A DNA stretch of 64,000 bases from Chloroflexi bacterium TSY (GCA_019217005.1 JAHBNG010000010.1:62001-126000); one strand, 5' to 3'; numbered from the stretch's first letter, positions 8,408 to 17,295 are shown. The notes: generated from the sequence alone by a model not told the origin. Numbers and translations are program-made.

Positions 8408-8863
8408 ATGAAAACACCCCGTATGGAAAAACCAGACCTATTCGATTTATCATATTGCGCCTTCAGTAATCTACGTGCGACAACGCGGGCCGTTTCGCAA
8501 TTGTATGACGAGTATATGAAGCCCACGGGGTTACGAACAACGCAGTGCATGGTGCTGGCGAACATTGGCGTGCGTGGCAAAAGCACGGTTACAGAGTTGG
8601 CAGAAGCCATGATGATGGATCAGACATCGATGACGCGCGCGCTGAATATTCTCAAAAAGGAAGGGATGATTAAGAGCGTAGCGGATGAGGAAGATCAACG
8701 GCGACGTTTGATTACTTTGACCGCTGAAGGAGAACGGACGCTGGCCATGGCACTGGACTTGCGTGCCCAAGCCCAGGCCAAAATGATTGACGGATTGGGG
8801 CCAGAGGGTGTCAGTGATGCGATAGAGATGTTGTCTAAAATGACAGCCGTTTCCCAAGCGTAG
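8408..8863 (+). CDS. MarR family transcriptional regulator
   Basis: An intact winged-helix repressor of about 150 residues. Seen: LRTTQCMVLANIGVRGKSTV, TELAEAMMMDQTSMTRALNI (recognition helix), then LKKEGMIKSVADEEDQRRRL, the wing with its DxR/RR motif. The start is placed at ATG 8408 because an upstream in-frame ATG (8375) lies before the -10 box; ATG 8423 is also possible. It is followed by an SDR gene whose promoter region holds a perfect 20-bp palindrome matching the site upstream of this gene. The pair therefore looks like a repressor and its target. The inducer is unknown, but MarR proteins often respond to phenolics or oxidants. Confidence 0.85.
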   Translation: MKTPRMEKPDLFDLSYCAFSNLRATTRAVSQLYDEYMKPTGLRTTQCMVLANIGVRGKSTVTELAEAMMMDQTSMTRALNILKKEGMIKSVADEEDQRRRLITLTAEGERTLAMALDLRAQAQAKMIDGLGPEGVSDAIEMLSKMTAVSQA

Positions 8864-8886
8864 AGCATTTGGTTTTTTTTGGGTGA

Positions 8887-8906
8887 TTACATGTGTACAC
8901 ATGTAA
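8887..8906. promoter_or_regulatory. MarR operator, perfect 20-bp palindrome
   Basis: TTACATGTGTACACATGTAA is a perfect palindrome, 39 bp upstream of the SDR start and 24 bp past the MarR stop. It shares the TTACATG..CATGTAA half-sites with the site overlapping the MarR promoter. Confidence 0.75.
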
Positions 8907-8944
8907 ATTTCGCACGAGAAGTAGTCACGAAAAAGGAGCGACTC

Positions 8945-9685
8945 ATGCAAGCATCAGGAAAAACAGTCTTAATTACGGGTGGTGGTTCAGGGATTGGTCT
9001 TCATTTAGCAAAAGAATTCTTGAAAAATGGCAGTAAAGTGATTATCTGTGGTCGCACGGTTGCCAAGTTGGAGCAGGCACAAAAAGAGAACCGAGGTCTG
9101 GAGATCGCGCAGTGCGATATCAGCGATAGCGAACAGATTCAGGCCCTACTCGACAAGTGCGACCGTGAATTTGGCGGGATTGATATCCTGGTGAACAACG
9201 CCGCCGTCTTCAATCTCTTTGACGTCACAGAAGGTAAGTTCACACTGGAACAACAGCTCAAAGAAATTGACATTGATTTCAGCGGTCCGGTGCGTATGGT
9301 TCACTATTTTCTGCCCGGTTTGTTGAACAGGCCAGAGGCGGCCATTGTCAACGTCTCTTCTGGGCTGGCCTTTGTTCCGCTTGCTGCCGCGCCTGTTTAT
9401 GCCGCCACAAAAGCCGCCAGCCATTCATGGACGCAGTCATTACGCAAGCAGCTCTCTAACACCAATGTCGCTGTCTTTGAACTCATGCCTCCTGTGGTCG
9501 ATACAGAGATGGCAGACGTGGAGGTGACAGAGGGGCTGCCGAAGATGGCACCCGCAAAACTTGCCCGTCAATTTATGAAGGGATTTTTACGGAATAAATT
9601 TGAAATGACGCCTGGCCTCCTTGGTACCCTAAAACCAATGAGCCGGATAGCACCAGGATTTACGTTTAAGATGCTAAACAGGTAG
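8945..9685 (+). CDS. Short-chain dehydrogenase/reductase (DltE-like)
   Basis: A complete classical SDR of 246 residues. Seen: TGGGSGIG cofactor motif near residue 12, NNAA at about 85, catalytic Ser in VNVSSGLAF, and YAATKAA giving the YxxxK pair at about 153-157. CGR after the second strand suggests NADP preference. The start ATG 8945 is preceded by AAAAAGGAGCG. The sequence resembles DltE/YxjF-type oxidoreductases acting on small lipophilic carbonyls or alcohols, but the substrate is unknown. Control by the upstream MarR protein is inferred from the palindrome between them. No lesions. Confidence 0.85.
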   Translation: MQASGKTVLITGGGSGIGLHLAKEFLKNGSKVIICGRTVAKLEQAQKENRGLEIAQCDISDSEQIQALLDKCDREFGGIDILVNNAAVFNLFDVTEGKFTLEQQLKEIDIDFSGPVRMVHYFLPGLLNRPEAAIVNVSSGLAFVPLAAAPVYAATKAASHSWTQSLRKQLSNTNVAVFELMPPVVDTEMADVEVTEGLPKMAPAKLARQFMKGFLRNKFEMTPGLLGTLKPMSRIAPGFTFKMLNR

Positions 9686-9814
9686 GGCGTTATAGCGAAT
9701 TGGTCTGGAATTACGCACGACGCCGGTTGCGTAGGTTGCGTTTTGCCGGGTGCCGACAGGGCGCGAAACCAGAGGTGTGCGTCAGCCCTATTGGTTTAGA
9801 GCGCAACGGGCTTA

Positions 9815-10610
9815 TCAGTTTGCAAGATCATCCAGCATATACCCCGCCCCATCGATTAGATGCAGTTCTGAGTTCGGAAAGAGTTCGTGAAATTCTTGCG
9901 CAAGCTCAGCTGTCAGCACTGTATCTTCTGCGCCAAAGATGATCGAGACTGGTTTGGGGAAGTTTCTGATTTGCTCCAGCTTGGATAACCGATCATTTGT
10001 TGCTTGATTGATATGTGCAGTCAACCCAAAGAAAGCCGGACGTATAGTTGGGGCGGCATGAACAAAAAGATTGAGATAGGTCTCTTGAGCTTGTTGGTTT
10101 TTGAAGAGCGTCTCTCCTTGCGAAGTGAGCCGGCCCTGCCATAACCGATCATTTTGACTGGCGACAAACTGAATGATATCGCGCTGGAGACTGGGCGTGG
10201 AAAAGAGTTTAACCGCGGCTGAGGGCTTGCGCGCCGAACTGGTGTGATAGACCGTGTTCAACAGAACCAGCCTTACGACACGATCTGGATTGCTCAAAGC
10301 CCAGTCGATAGCAGGTAGGCCCGAAACATCGTGCGCTACGACAGTCATGAAATCCAGGCTGAAATGTTCAATGACGGCTTCCAGGTCTGCTAAGAGGCTG
10401 TCTGGACCATAGTGGTGATCCGCAGGTTTGTCAGATTGTCCCCAACCCAGGAAGTCAAAGGTGATGACTCGATTGTCGGTAGCCAAAAGTGGAGCGAGCG
10501 GGTCGTAAAGATGTACATTATCGGGAAATCCGTGCATCATGACAATAGTGTTTTCAGCATCTCGGTCGCCGTATTCTCGGGCATAGAGCCTGTGCTCTCC
10601 GCGTATGATA
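9815..10610 (-). pseudogene. Alpha/beta hydrolase (haloalkane dehalogenase/epoxide hydrolase type), 5' end cut by an IS
   Basis: About 265 residues of an alpha/beta hydrolase. Seen: oxyanion-hole HGFPDN, FDFLGWGQSDKP, nucleophile elbow VAHDVSG (Asp, as in dehalogenases and epoxide hydrolases) and the acid segment FGAEDTV. The catalytic His near the C-terminus is replaced: GAGYMLDD is read where AGH is expected. No convincing start codon exists because the terminal repeat of the neighbouring ISAzo13-like element begins at about 10611, right before IIRGEHRLYAREYG. Both lesions point to loss of function. The upstream region of the original gene probably lies beyond 13685. Confidence 0.7.
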
Positions 10611-10756
10611 GGAATGGCGATTAAATAAGTGAATGATTTACAAGGGTCTGGGAACAGGAGAATAATTCCATTGTGGTAAGAGTTCGTGAAAAACAATGGG
10701 CATATTCTGAACGAAGCTTGCAGTGGCTTTACGTTTGGTTTCATAAACACGGTTAA

Positions 10757-12357
10757 TACTACTGTGCAGCAATATATTGTGAAACACAAAGGAAATTCGT
10801 TATATTTCTGGGCATATTGCTAACAAAACGCAAACAGAATGCAAAGGAAAAATGAGATAGACTGAAGAGCCAATAAAATGAAGCAGTCTTCGATGAAAGG
10901 AAATCAAGATGAAACTTGCTCAAGCAGTCAATCAATATGACTACAGCCAACTGGAAAGCCCGCCGCTGCTGGAACTGACAGAAGAGCAACTGGCGGCACT
11001 GGCCGACCAACTCCAGGAGTATCATGCCATATATAGTCCATACTTCAGCCATGTGGCTCAGAGAGCATGCGTACCACTACATGCGAGGCTTGTTAGACCC
11101 CGAAATCAAACGCAAATCGGCCGAGAACATCGCGCTGGCGACAGTAGGAGAATCGGGTGTACGCCCTGCAAAGCTTTGTGGGTCAGAGCCGCTGGAGCGG
11201 TGAAGCGATGCTGGCGGAACATACTCGACAGACAGGTGAGTTGTTGGGAGACGCAAATGGCGTCTTACTCCTGGATGGGAGCGACATTCCCAAGCAAGGA
11301 GAAGAGTCAGTGGGCGTCAAGCGGCAGCGGTGTGGCGAACTGGGCAAGATCGCCAACTGTCAAGCCGGAGTCTTCCTGGGATATAATAGCTCTCATGGCT
11401 ATACCTTACTGAACTGTCGGTTGTATATCCCCCAAGAATGGTTTAGTGATGAGTATGCAGAGAAGCGGTACAAAACCGGTCTTCCCACTGACCTGACCTT
11501 CCAAACAAAATGAATTGGCTTGGTCCATGATTGAGCAGACGCACGCCCTGGGTGCGTTGCCCATCCGCTGGATCACTATGGATGAAGCCTTTGGCAAAGA
11601 TACTCATCTGCTTGACTGCATTGATGGCCAAACCGCTTACAGCTACTTTGCTGAAGTGCCCAAAGAGACTCGTGTCTGGACCTCCAGCCCCAGACCTATC
11701 TGCCCGCATCATCTGGACGCGGGCGCAAAGCTCAAGCTCCGCGTCCGGCCTGGTGAACCTACGCCTCTCACCGTTGCTCAACTCGCTGACACCTTCCAGG
11801 AGCATGGTGGCAACAGCATGTTCTCAAAGAGGGCTCCAAGGGCTTCATCGTTGCTTCCATTGCTTGTCGCCGCATTGTCTCTGTCCGCAATGGGCTCCCC
11901 GGTTCTGCTCTCTGGCTCATCGTCCGCCGCAATCCCGATTGCTCTCTGCAATACTTTCTCTCAATGCACCTTGAGACTTCCTTGGATGACTTCGCCACTG
12001 TTTCTGCTTTGCGTTGGCCCATTGAAACCATTTTTGAACAAGCCAAGCAGTTTCTCGGACTCAACGAATATGAAACTCGCAGTTGGCTCGGTTGGCATCA
12101 TCATATGACCTTAGTCATTTTGGCCTTTGGTTTCTTGGCTCGTTCTCAGTTTTTCCTCAAATATGATGCCCCCCGCTCTCACTTTGCCACAGGTTGTTGA
12201 ACTTCTCCATGCCGTTCTGCCTAAACCTGTCTTGACACTCGCTGAGACTATCGAGCGCCTTCGCTACAAGCAACGTCGTCTTGCTTCCGCTAAACGCTCG
12301 CATTATCTTGTGCAAAAAATCGAACATTATCGAGCCTTTACTTGATGCACAGTAGTA
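10757..12357 (+). mobile_element. IS701-like insertion sequence, TSD TTAA
   Basis: Ends TACTACTGTGCA(G)CAA at the left and the inverted TTGATGCACAGTAGTA at the right. TTAA flanks it at 10753-10756 and 12358-12361, matching the YTAR target duplication known for IS701. It is inserted in the ISAzo13-family transposase gene, whose frame is restored when the element and one TTAA are removed. Confidence 0.8.
10909..12345 (+). pseudogene. IS701-family transposase with several frameshifts
   Basis: The protein is legible only by switching frames. QYHAIYSPYFSHVAQR is followed by ALQSFVGQSRWSGEAMLAEH, then LLLDGSDIPKQGEESVGVKR (catalytic D), GYTLLNCRLYIPQEWF, ITMDEAFGKDTHLLDCID (second catalytic region), and finally SALRWPIETIFEQAKQFLG (catalytic E) with HHHMTLVILAFGFL. 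Shifts occur at about 11060, 11510 and 11805-11970. The order and motifs fit IS701 (DDE_5 domain). This copy is not autonomous. Confidence 0.8.
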
Positions 12358-12996
12358 TTAAGAATATCAACGGTGACGGAAAGACCCTGTTGCGTTTTGG
12401 TATTTGCGATCAGTTGAGCGACGAACTCAACACTTTTGAAAATAACGCCCTGACACGCACGGGTGACGCGGGGAAACAGACGATGTTCAATCGGATTGTA
12501 CTTGGAGCAATAGGGTGGAAAATGCGCAATCCGAATCTCGATGCCAATCTCATCAACCAACGCCTGTAGGTCCTGCTTAAAGATATGGTAACGGGAATTG
12601 TTGCTGCCACCGCCATCACACAGAATCAGAATTGAAGTCGCATCGGGATAATCGAATTGGCCTTGCTTATACCACCAATTGCGGATGCTATCACAGGCAA
12701 ACTCAGTGGTATCGCGACTAGTGCCAATGTTAATAAAGGCCCGATTTAGTTTCAGATCATAGAGGGCATGGGGAATCACCACCCCGTCTGCAAAGCTCGC
12801 AAAATCGTGATCGAAGCAATGTATTTCACCATCCGTGTAAAGCCGACCATCCCGATAGAAATTGCCAATTTGCTCCTTTTTCTTGGTATCCATGCTCAGA
12901 ATGGGATTATTGGTTGGCCCGTAGCTGGCCTTCAATTCAGCAATATGCTCAAACTGTTCGTTGCGATGATCCACTTCTTTCATCGTCGTTTTTTTT

Positions 12997-13100
12997 CAGT
13001 AGCAGCAAAAGTCGGGTACAAATTTTTCATGCAAACAGAGGGCTGCTCTAGGATTTCACCCCTTATGGTCATTTTTTGTACCCGACTTTTGCCGTAGCTG
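12997..13100. mobile_element. 104-bp MITE related to the IS in drmMI
   Basis: Both ends carry GCAAAAGTCGGGTACAAA in inverted orientation, with CAG at the outer edges. This is the same terminal repeat as the 1.8-kb IS at 23745-25549. It lies in a T run within the ISAzo13-family transposase gene, so the target duplication is a run of six or more T and cannot be measured exactly. It is a non-autonomous derivative with no coding content. Confidence 0.75.
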
Positions 13101-13749
13101 TTTTTTGGACTTTACGTCGGCTGAAGTTGTGTTTCTCAAGAAGTTGCTTAACCACAGTTTCGCTCACCTCGATCCCATGCTGTTCTCGCAAGCGCTTGGC
13201 AATTTCCTGCTGCGACAGGTTCGTCCAACGCACTTCGACTTGCATCGGGTCGCCAGCTGTGTTGTTTTCGACTACTGACAAAAAGGCTTCATCTATGCCT
13301 TCATTGTGCGCCATATATGACTTACGACCACCGCCTGGACGACGGACTCTTGACTCGTCACTAGGGTGGGCTGGCATCTTCTCGAGTTCCCTTATCCCTC
13401 GAGACACTGTGCTTTGCCCGCAGCCGAATAGGCCTGCTATATACTTGATTCCGCCATGACCTAATTTCATGGCTTCAAGGGCTGCATACCGTCTGCGGTC
13501 TTTTTCTGACAACGTTCGGTAGAACTTCAACATCTCATTTTCGACTGTATCTGGGTACGGTCTCATACCTTTCTCCTGCCGTCGCATTCGCATCTTTCTT
13601 TGGTGGACACTAAACCACCGCTTGCTTGATGGCAAATCTCGACACCCACTCTACCCAAATCCGTCAGTTATTTAATCGCTATTCCTTAGTACAGCGTCAA
13701 CTAAGTTTTGAATGTTTTTTAGTCAGAGAAAATTATCGATTACTTAATT

Positions 13750-13902
13750 GGGGTGGTTCAGAATTAGGTTTACACTTTTGATACATAGATAAAATCTATA
13801 TGAGGTCATTTTCTGCCTGAGCATGGCTCAAAGTAGAAAATATAAACATCTTTCTCTTTGCAAAAATGTAAACCTAATTGTCCGCCTAAAATGAACCACC
13901 CC
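13750..13902. mobile_element. GGGGTGGTTC MITE, copy 1 (153 bp)
   Basis: It begins GGGGTGGTTCAGAATTAGG and ends AATGAACCACCCC. It is flanked by the 8-bp duplication ACTTAATT (13742-13749 and 13903-13910). It belongs to the same family as the elements at 47.5, 51.3-51.7 and 58.3 kb. It sits at the stop codon of the next small gene. The rest of 13686-13749 shows no gene. Confidence 0.85.
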
Positions 13903-13904
13903 AC

Positions 13905-14084
13905 TTAATTTACACTGTACTTAGTATGTTCTTGAAAAGATATCTCTTGTCGGTAGGCGGCTTCATAATCGGCGACAAACCTATCCAAATCCATCGCACT
14001 GGTAAAAACAAATAGAAACAACCCGATACCCACTGCTGTGGTACCGACGACACTAATGATACCTATCAGAATTTTTTTCATCAT
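13905..14084 (-). CDS. Small single-pass membrane protein (59 aa)
   Basis: It starts MMKKILIGIISVVGTTAVGI, a charged N-terminus followed by a hydrophobic segment of about 20 residues, then a short polar tail with DLDRFVADYEAAYRQE. The ATG is preceded by AGGAGGCTACTTC, a strong ribosome-binding site, which is the main evidence that it is real. Its stop codon lies within the target duplication of the MITE, so the end was created or preserved at the insertion point. No family is recognised. It lies downstream of the AhpD-like gene on the same strand (141-bp gap). Confidence 0.5.
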   Translation of the reverse strand: MMKKILIGIISVVGTTAVGIGLFLFVFTSAMDLDRFVADYEAAYRQEISFQEHTKYSVN

Positions 14085-14224
14085 GATGAAGTAGCCTCCT
14101 GTATTTGTGATGCTAAATCTTGTTGGCTCGTCTACCACAAAAGTACGCTGCGTAACTTCTGTCAGAGTGAATAGGTAGCTTTTGCACACTGCATGGCAGC
14201 CTTTTGAGAGATGAGCGAACTTGT

Positions 14225-15316
14225 TTACACACTGACTGTGGCTGGCTGTCCAACATGCAACCAGGCACCGATTCTGCGTGCAGCTGTAAAACTGGCCCAC
14301 GCTGTGGCACCAATCAGTGTTTCATCGTCTGGCTGCTGCCAACGGAAAGCATTGATTACACCTTCATCCACCTGATAGGAAGCCAACGCAGTGAGCAAGG
14401 TCAAACGTCCGGCGGGCTTGTCTCCCTCTACCAGATCAGCAATGGCTTCTTCCACCCAGCGGCGACTCAGCCCAGGATCTTCGCCGCGCCAAGCCTGAAT
14501 ATGAGTCCACACCAACTGCCGCACAGCATCCGACAACGCAGACCGACCCACTCCCTCGATCACATGGGCCATTCCTGCCGCCGCTTTGGCAACTGTGGGA
14601 CTACCCGCCGCCCAAGCCATGTCATCAGGCAGGGGTGCGTCGGGAACAAACTTCAATGACTCCCCTGGCGTTGGCGTTAGATTTGCCATGCGCCGCCCCG
14701 AAGCGATGCCGACCACGCGATTGGCTATGCCGCCCAACCCAGCGAAAGCCGATGGTAGCGGCACTAGAGAATCATCCAGGAAGATATTCACCATGCGGTT
14801 GGTGTAGTGGAAGGCAACTGCCGTGCCAATGATTTCAGGAGCTTCTTCGGCAGAGAATGGTGGCGACTGGATGATTGGCGCTTCGGGCGTCCGATTGGCG
14901 AGGGCCCACTCGACTAAGGCACGCATGTGGGCATCTTGAATGTGTGCGTTGTCATCATGTACCAGTGCTTTGACAACATCGTGATCCGCTGTGCCGTGCA
15001 GGAAGAGTGAGTGGGCATCGACGCAAAAGGAGCAGGTGTTAATCTTCGCGACGGCGGCGGATACGGCCTCTTTTTCCGCGCGGCGGACCGACCCGGCGAC
15101 AAATGTTTCGCGGCCCATGCTCCAAACTGCACCCAATAACGGCAGGGATGGCGCGTGGAGGGCAATGGGAGGGACAAACTGAAGATCACGCTGCATCTGA
15201 ACGTAGATTTCTCGGGTCAGCCCTTGCGATTCTTGATAGGGAATCGGCTTGACATAGTGAATCTGTTTAGGCGTCATGCCCTCAAATATCTTATTTTCTA
15301 CTGCTTGAAAAAGCAT
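14225..15316 (-). CDS. Carboxymuconolactone decarboxylase/AhpD-like protein
   Basis: A complete protein of 363 residues. The AhpD/CMD signature is NTCSFCVDAHSLFLHG (CxxC...H) at about residues 91-107, preceded by EKEAVSAAVAKI. This is the redox-active site used for alkylhydroperoxidase-type chemistry in the superfamily. The C-terminal half is a second, diverged helical unit (LTLLTALASYQVDEGVINAF). The start ATG 15316 is preceded by AAAGGAAAGAACG. A GTGTATATGCAC dyad lies 45 bp upstream and recurs in front of the adjacent MarR gene, so MarR control is likely. The physiological substrate is not known. Confidence 0.75.
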   Translation of the reverse strand: MLFQAVENKIFEGMTPKQIHYVKPIPYQESQGLTREIYVQMQRDLQFVPPIALHAPSLPLLGAVWSMGRETFVAGSVRRAEKEAVSAAVAKINTCSFCVDAHSLFLHGTADHDVVKALVHDDNAHIQDAHMRALVEWALANRTPEAPIIQSPPFSAEEAPEIIGTAVAFHYTNRMVNIFLDDSLVPLPSAFAGLGGIANRVVGIASGRRMANLTPTPGESLKFVPDAPLPDDMAWAAGSPTVAKAAAGMAHVIEGVGRSALSDAVRQLVWTHIQAWRGEDPGLSRRWVEEAIADLVEGDKPAGRLTLLTALASYQVDEGVINAFRWQQPDDETLIGATAWASFTAARRIGAWLHVGQPATVSV

Positions 15317-15360
15317 CGCGTTCTTTCCTTTTTCGTATATATTGTCACTTAAAACATAAG

Positions 15361-15372
15361 GTGTATATGCAC
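15361..15372. promoter_or_regulatory. MarR-type operator GTGTATATGCAC (site 1)
   Basis: A near-palindrome (GTGYATATRCAC) between the MarR gene and the AhpD-like gene. The identical 12-mer occurs at 15860-15871, upstream of the MarR gene itself. Confidence 0.6.
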
Positions 15373-15399
15373 TCAAACTGCAAAAAAAATACACTCCAT

Positions 15400-15852
15400 C
15401 TATCTCTTTTGCGCAATAGAAACGGTTTCATTTAACAATCTAATCAGCGTTTGCCACGAGTCTCTCCCTAATTCTTGAATCATCTTAGACTGGGCTTGTT
15501 CCACAGGGTAACGCTTCTTCCACAACGGCTTGACCTTTGCGGTAATCTGTATTAAACGAGTTCGTTGATCCTCACCCGACGCGATTTTCAACAAACCATC
15601 CCGTTCCAGCGGATTCAGGTTGCGCGTCAACGTCGTCCGGTCAGTGACCAGAATCTCAGCCAACGCCGATATCGGAATCGGTCCGCGGGCAGCAACGGCA
15701 ACCAGCAACGTAACCTGGGTTGCACGCAACCCAACCGGCTGTACGGCTTCATCGAATACTTGCGTGACGGTACGCGCAGCTTTGCGCAAGTTGGCACACG
15801 TGCAAAGCATCACCGCGTCAATCGTTGATTGATCCAAGAGTTTACCTGTCAA
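15400..15852 (-). CDS. MarR family transcriptional regulator
   Basis: About 150 residues with a winged helix: LRATQVTLLVAVAARGPIPI, then SALAEILVTDRTTLTRNLNP (recognition helix), LERDGLLKIASGEDQRTRLI (wing with DxR). The reading frame begins with TTG at 15850-15852; an ATG at 15810 would remove part of helix 1 and is less likely on domain grounds. A GTGTATATGCAC dyad lies just upstream and the same 12-mer lies in front of the following AhpD-like gene, which argues for autoregulation and control of that gene. It is similar in architecture to the MarR at 8.4 kb but uses a different operator. Confidence 0.8.
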   Translation of the reverse strand: MTGKLLDQSTIDAVMLCTCANLRKAARTVTQVFDEAVQPVGLRATQVTLLVAVAARGPIPISALAEILVTDRTTLTRNLNPLERDGLLKIASGEDQRTRLIQITAKVKPLWKKRYPVEQAQSKMIQELGRDSWQTLIRLLNETVSIAQKR

Positions 15853-15859
15853 AACAAAA

Positions 15860-15871
15860 GTGTATATGCAC
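15860..15871. promoter_or_regulatory. MarR-type operator GTGTATATGCAC (site 2)
   Basis: The same 12-mer as site 1, located 8 bp upstream of the MarR reading frame and therefore suited to autorepression. Confidence 0.6.
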
Positions 15872-15939
15872 GCACTGTATCACGAATGTTGGGTACTTGT
15901 CAAGCCTCAAAATAATCGCGCCCTAGACCATATAGTTGT

Positions 15940-16110
15940 GTGCTACTCATAGGATTGCTGTTGGCTGCTTTGCGCGCATTTGAGTTCACGCTGGCCCCTT
16001 TGTAATCTCGCGGCAAACTGCTGAAGCGATTGCACCCGTTGTCTCAACGCATTTCACAAGCGATTGGCCAATTCATGAATATTGCCGCAAGCTCATCGAA
16101 TTGGCTAATG
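15940..16110 (-). pseudogene. Degenerate copy of the small ORF at 1.36-1.56 kb
   Basis: The plus-strand DNA here aligns by eye with 1368-1505: both share GATTGCTGTTG, TTTGCGCRCATT, AATCTCG and CAACGCRTTYCACAA-type blocks in the same order. On the minus strand the frame is broken and has no start. This suggests a once-duplicated small gene. No function is known. The remainder of 15872-16370 shows no gene. Confidence 0.4.
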
Positions 16111-16372
16111 ATACGAATGCTGGCTGTGCGCAAGAGGCCAATGATGGCTACTAACACAGTGATTGTGTGGCAATGTCTACATACGTCGGCTATCGTAGGA
16201 TTAGTAGCGGTATATGTCCCCCAGCATAACATTCTCTAGCGTAGAACAAAGGGCAAGAGGTGAAAGGTTTGAAAAACGTCAATCACGATATTGTTTAAGA
16301 CATCGTAGTTCAGAATCATTTCAGAATTCGTCATGGGGCAATATCTGGCGGTAAAATAGTGCTACTGCAATG

Positions 16373-16485
16373 CACCACCACAACGACTGCAATGCAAAGT
16401 CACAAGTTACATAATTTGTGACTTTGCACTGCAATAAATGCCATTTTGCATTGAAGTCGCAACTTTGCATTGCAATCCTTGGTGG
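16373..16485. repeat. Compound hairpin element with TGCAATGCAAAGT arms
   Basis: An outer inverted repeat CCACCA..TGCAATGCAAAGT / ACTTTGCATTGCA..TGGTGG encloses an inner hairpin: TGCAATGCAAAGTCACAA (16388-16405) against TTGTGACTTTGCACTGCA, 17 of 18 positions paired. About 113 bp, non-coding. It could be a MITE or fold as RNA. A short degenerate match to its left edge is seen at 34756-34788. Confidence 0.5.
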
Positions 16486-16488
16486 TAT

Positions 16489-16553
16489 CCCAAATTGTGC
16501 GTGAATTTACTTTTTGGCTCTGATTGATCAAGTAGCTTTTACACAATTTGTGG
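16489..16553. repeat. Palindromic repeat with CCAAATTGTG ends
   Basis: The left arm begins CCCAAATTGTGCGTGAA and the right arm ends AGCTTTTACACAATTTGTGG, an imperfect 65-bp inverted repeat. A related sequence with the identical block CAAGTAGCTTTTACACAAT is at 61733-61788. Confidence 0.5.
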
Positions 16554-16560
16554 TATGCTA

Positions 16561-16688
16561 CCCAATCCTTAAGGGTTCCGCGAACGCCTGCTCCATCGCG
16601 GCAGATACTTGAACATAGACGGTCAATGGTCCGTCTGCATGGGCAAACTCTCGATAGCCAATCGATTCGGTGAGGCGATCATATGTGG
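16561..16688 (-). pseudogene. Short coding remnant of unknown protein
   Basis: On the minus strand a frame reads TYDRLTESIGYREFAHADGP then LTVYVQVSAAMEQAFAEPL. It has a protein-like composition but no start, and the continuation upstream has stops. The parent family was not recognised. The rest of 16689-17295 shows no convincing gene; a 20-bp AT-rich stretch at about 17010-17030 may be a promoter, but this is weak. Confidence 0.3.
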
Positions 16689-17295
16689 TTGCTTTTTAGA
16701 AGCGAGGGGTGCTTGTCGAGAGTCTCATTCTTTTACAGGTTGCATCAGTATCTGCACTGCCTATAGCCTCTCCGAACATCTCGCTACTGTTGCGAATCAG
16801 CGCCAATCTCATGGTGGCGCGATTTGGCCTTGGACTGTAACGGCTTGTTGTAAAGGCTTGGAAAAGTGTGCGACGTATGTTCCGCATCCGCACGCTATGT
16901 CGGGTCAGGTCGAACGTCTAATGCGGAATTTATCCATCTCATGTCGAACAATATCTGTAAGTTTGTGAGACACAAATGAGAAATGCATGAGATGAGATGA
17001 CGCTATTTGGGTATACTATATAGCTATAGATAGGCTACAGCCGAAATTGACAGGAATTTGTAAGCATTTGCCTTAATAAATCCTTATAAGATAGAACAAG
17101 ACTTAACCACAAGTGTAAACTCACGAGTCAGCAGGTTGTCGTTACGTTGGATTGCGTTTACTTTGACGTACAGATTATTCCTCTAATCCCCTCTTACGTA
17201 AATAGCGATGTTGGCACCGTTGTACTACATTGCGTGCAGACCATCGTGTCAGTCGCACTGTTCACCTGCAATAGATAACAACAGAAAATAACATT

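Larger units (their letters stand above)
10638..13566 (-). pseudogene. ISAzo13-family transposase, interrupted twice
   Basis: The N-terminal part starts MRPYPDTVENEMLKFYRTLS after AGGAGAAAGGT and carries YIAGLFGCGQSTVSRGIREL, a helix-turn-helix. A 104-bp MITE interrupts it after SRRKVQK. The central part has VISMDTKKKE-like ILSMDTKKKEQIGNFYRDG, CDGGGSNNSRYH and HFPPYCSKYNPIEHRLF, the DDE core typical of ISAzo13 proteins. The last residues are cut by the IS701-like element in VDILN; across it RVYETKRKATASF and PQWNYSPVPRPL complete the protein. Removing the IS restores VDILN-RVYET in frame. It cannot produce transposase as it stands. Confidence 0.85.
10611..13685 (-). mobile_element. ISAzo13-family element carrying an IS701-like element and a MITE
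   Basis: Terminal repeats read GGAATGGCGATTAAATAAGT (from 10611) and, as reverse complement of the right end, GGAATAGCGATTAAATAACT (to 13685). With the IS701-like element (10757-12357) and the 104-bp MITE (12997-13100) removed, it is about 1.37 kb with one transposase gene. The target duplication could not be fixed with confidence. It sits at the 5' end of the alpha/beta hydrolase. Confidence 0.7.

Noticed and set aside
12327..12983. Stand-alone transposase gene
   Set aside because: It is only the middle of an ISAzo13-family gene that continues on both sides of a MITE and an IS701-like element.
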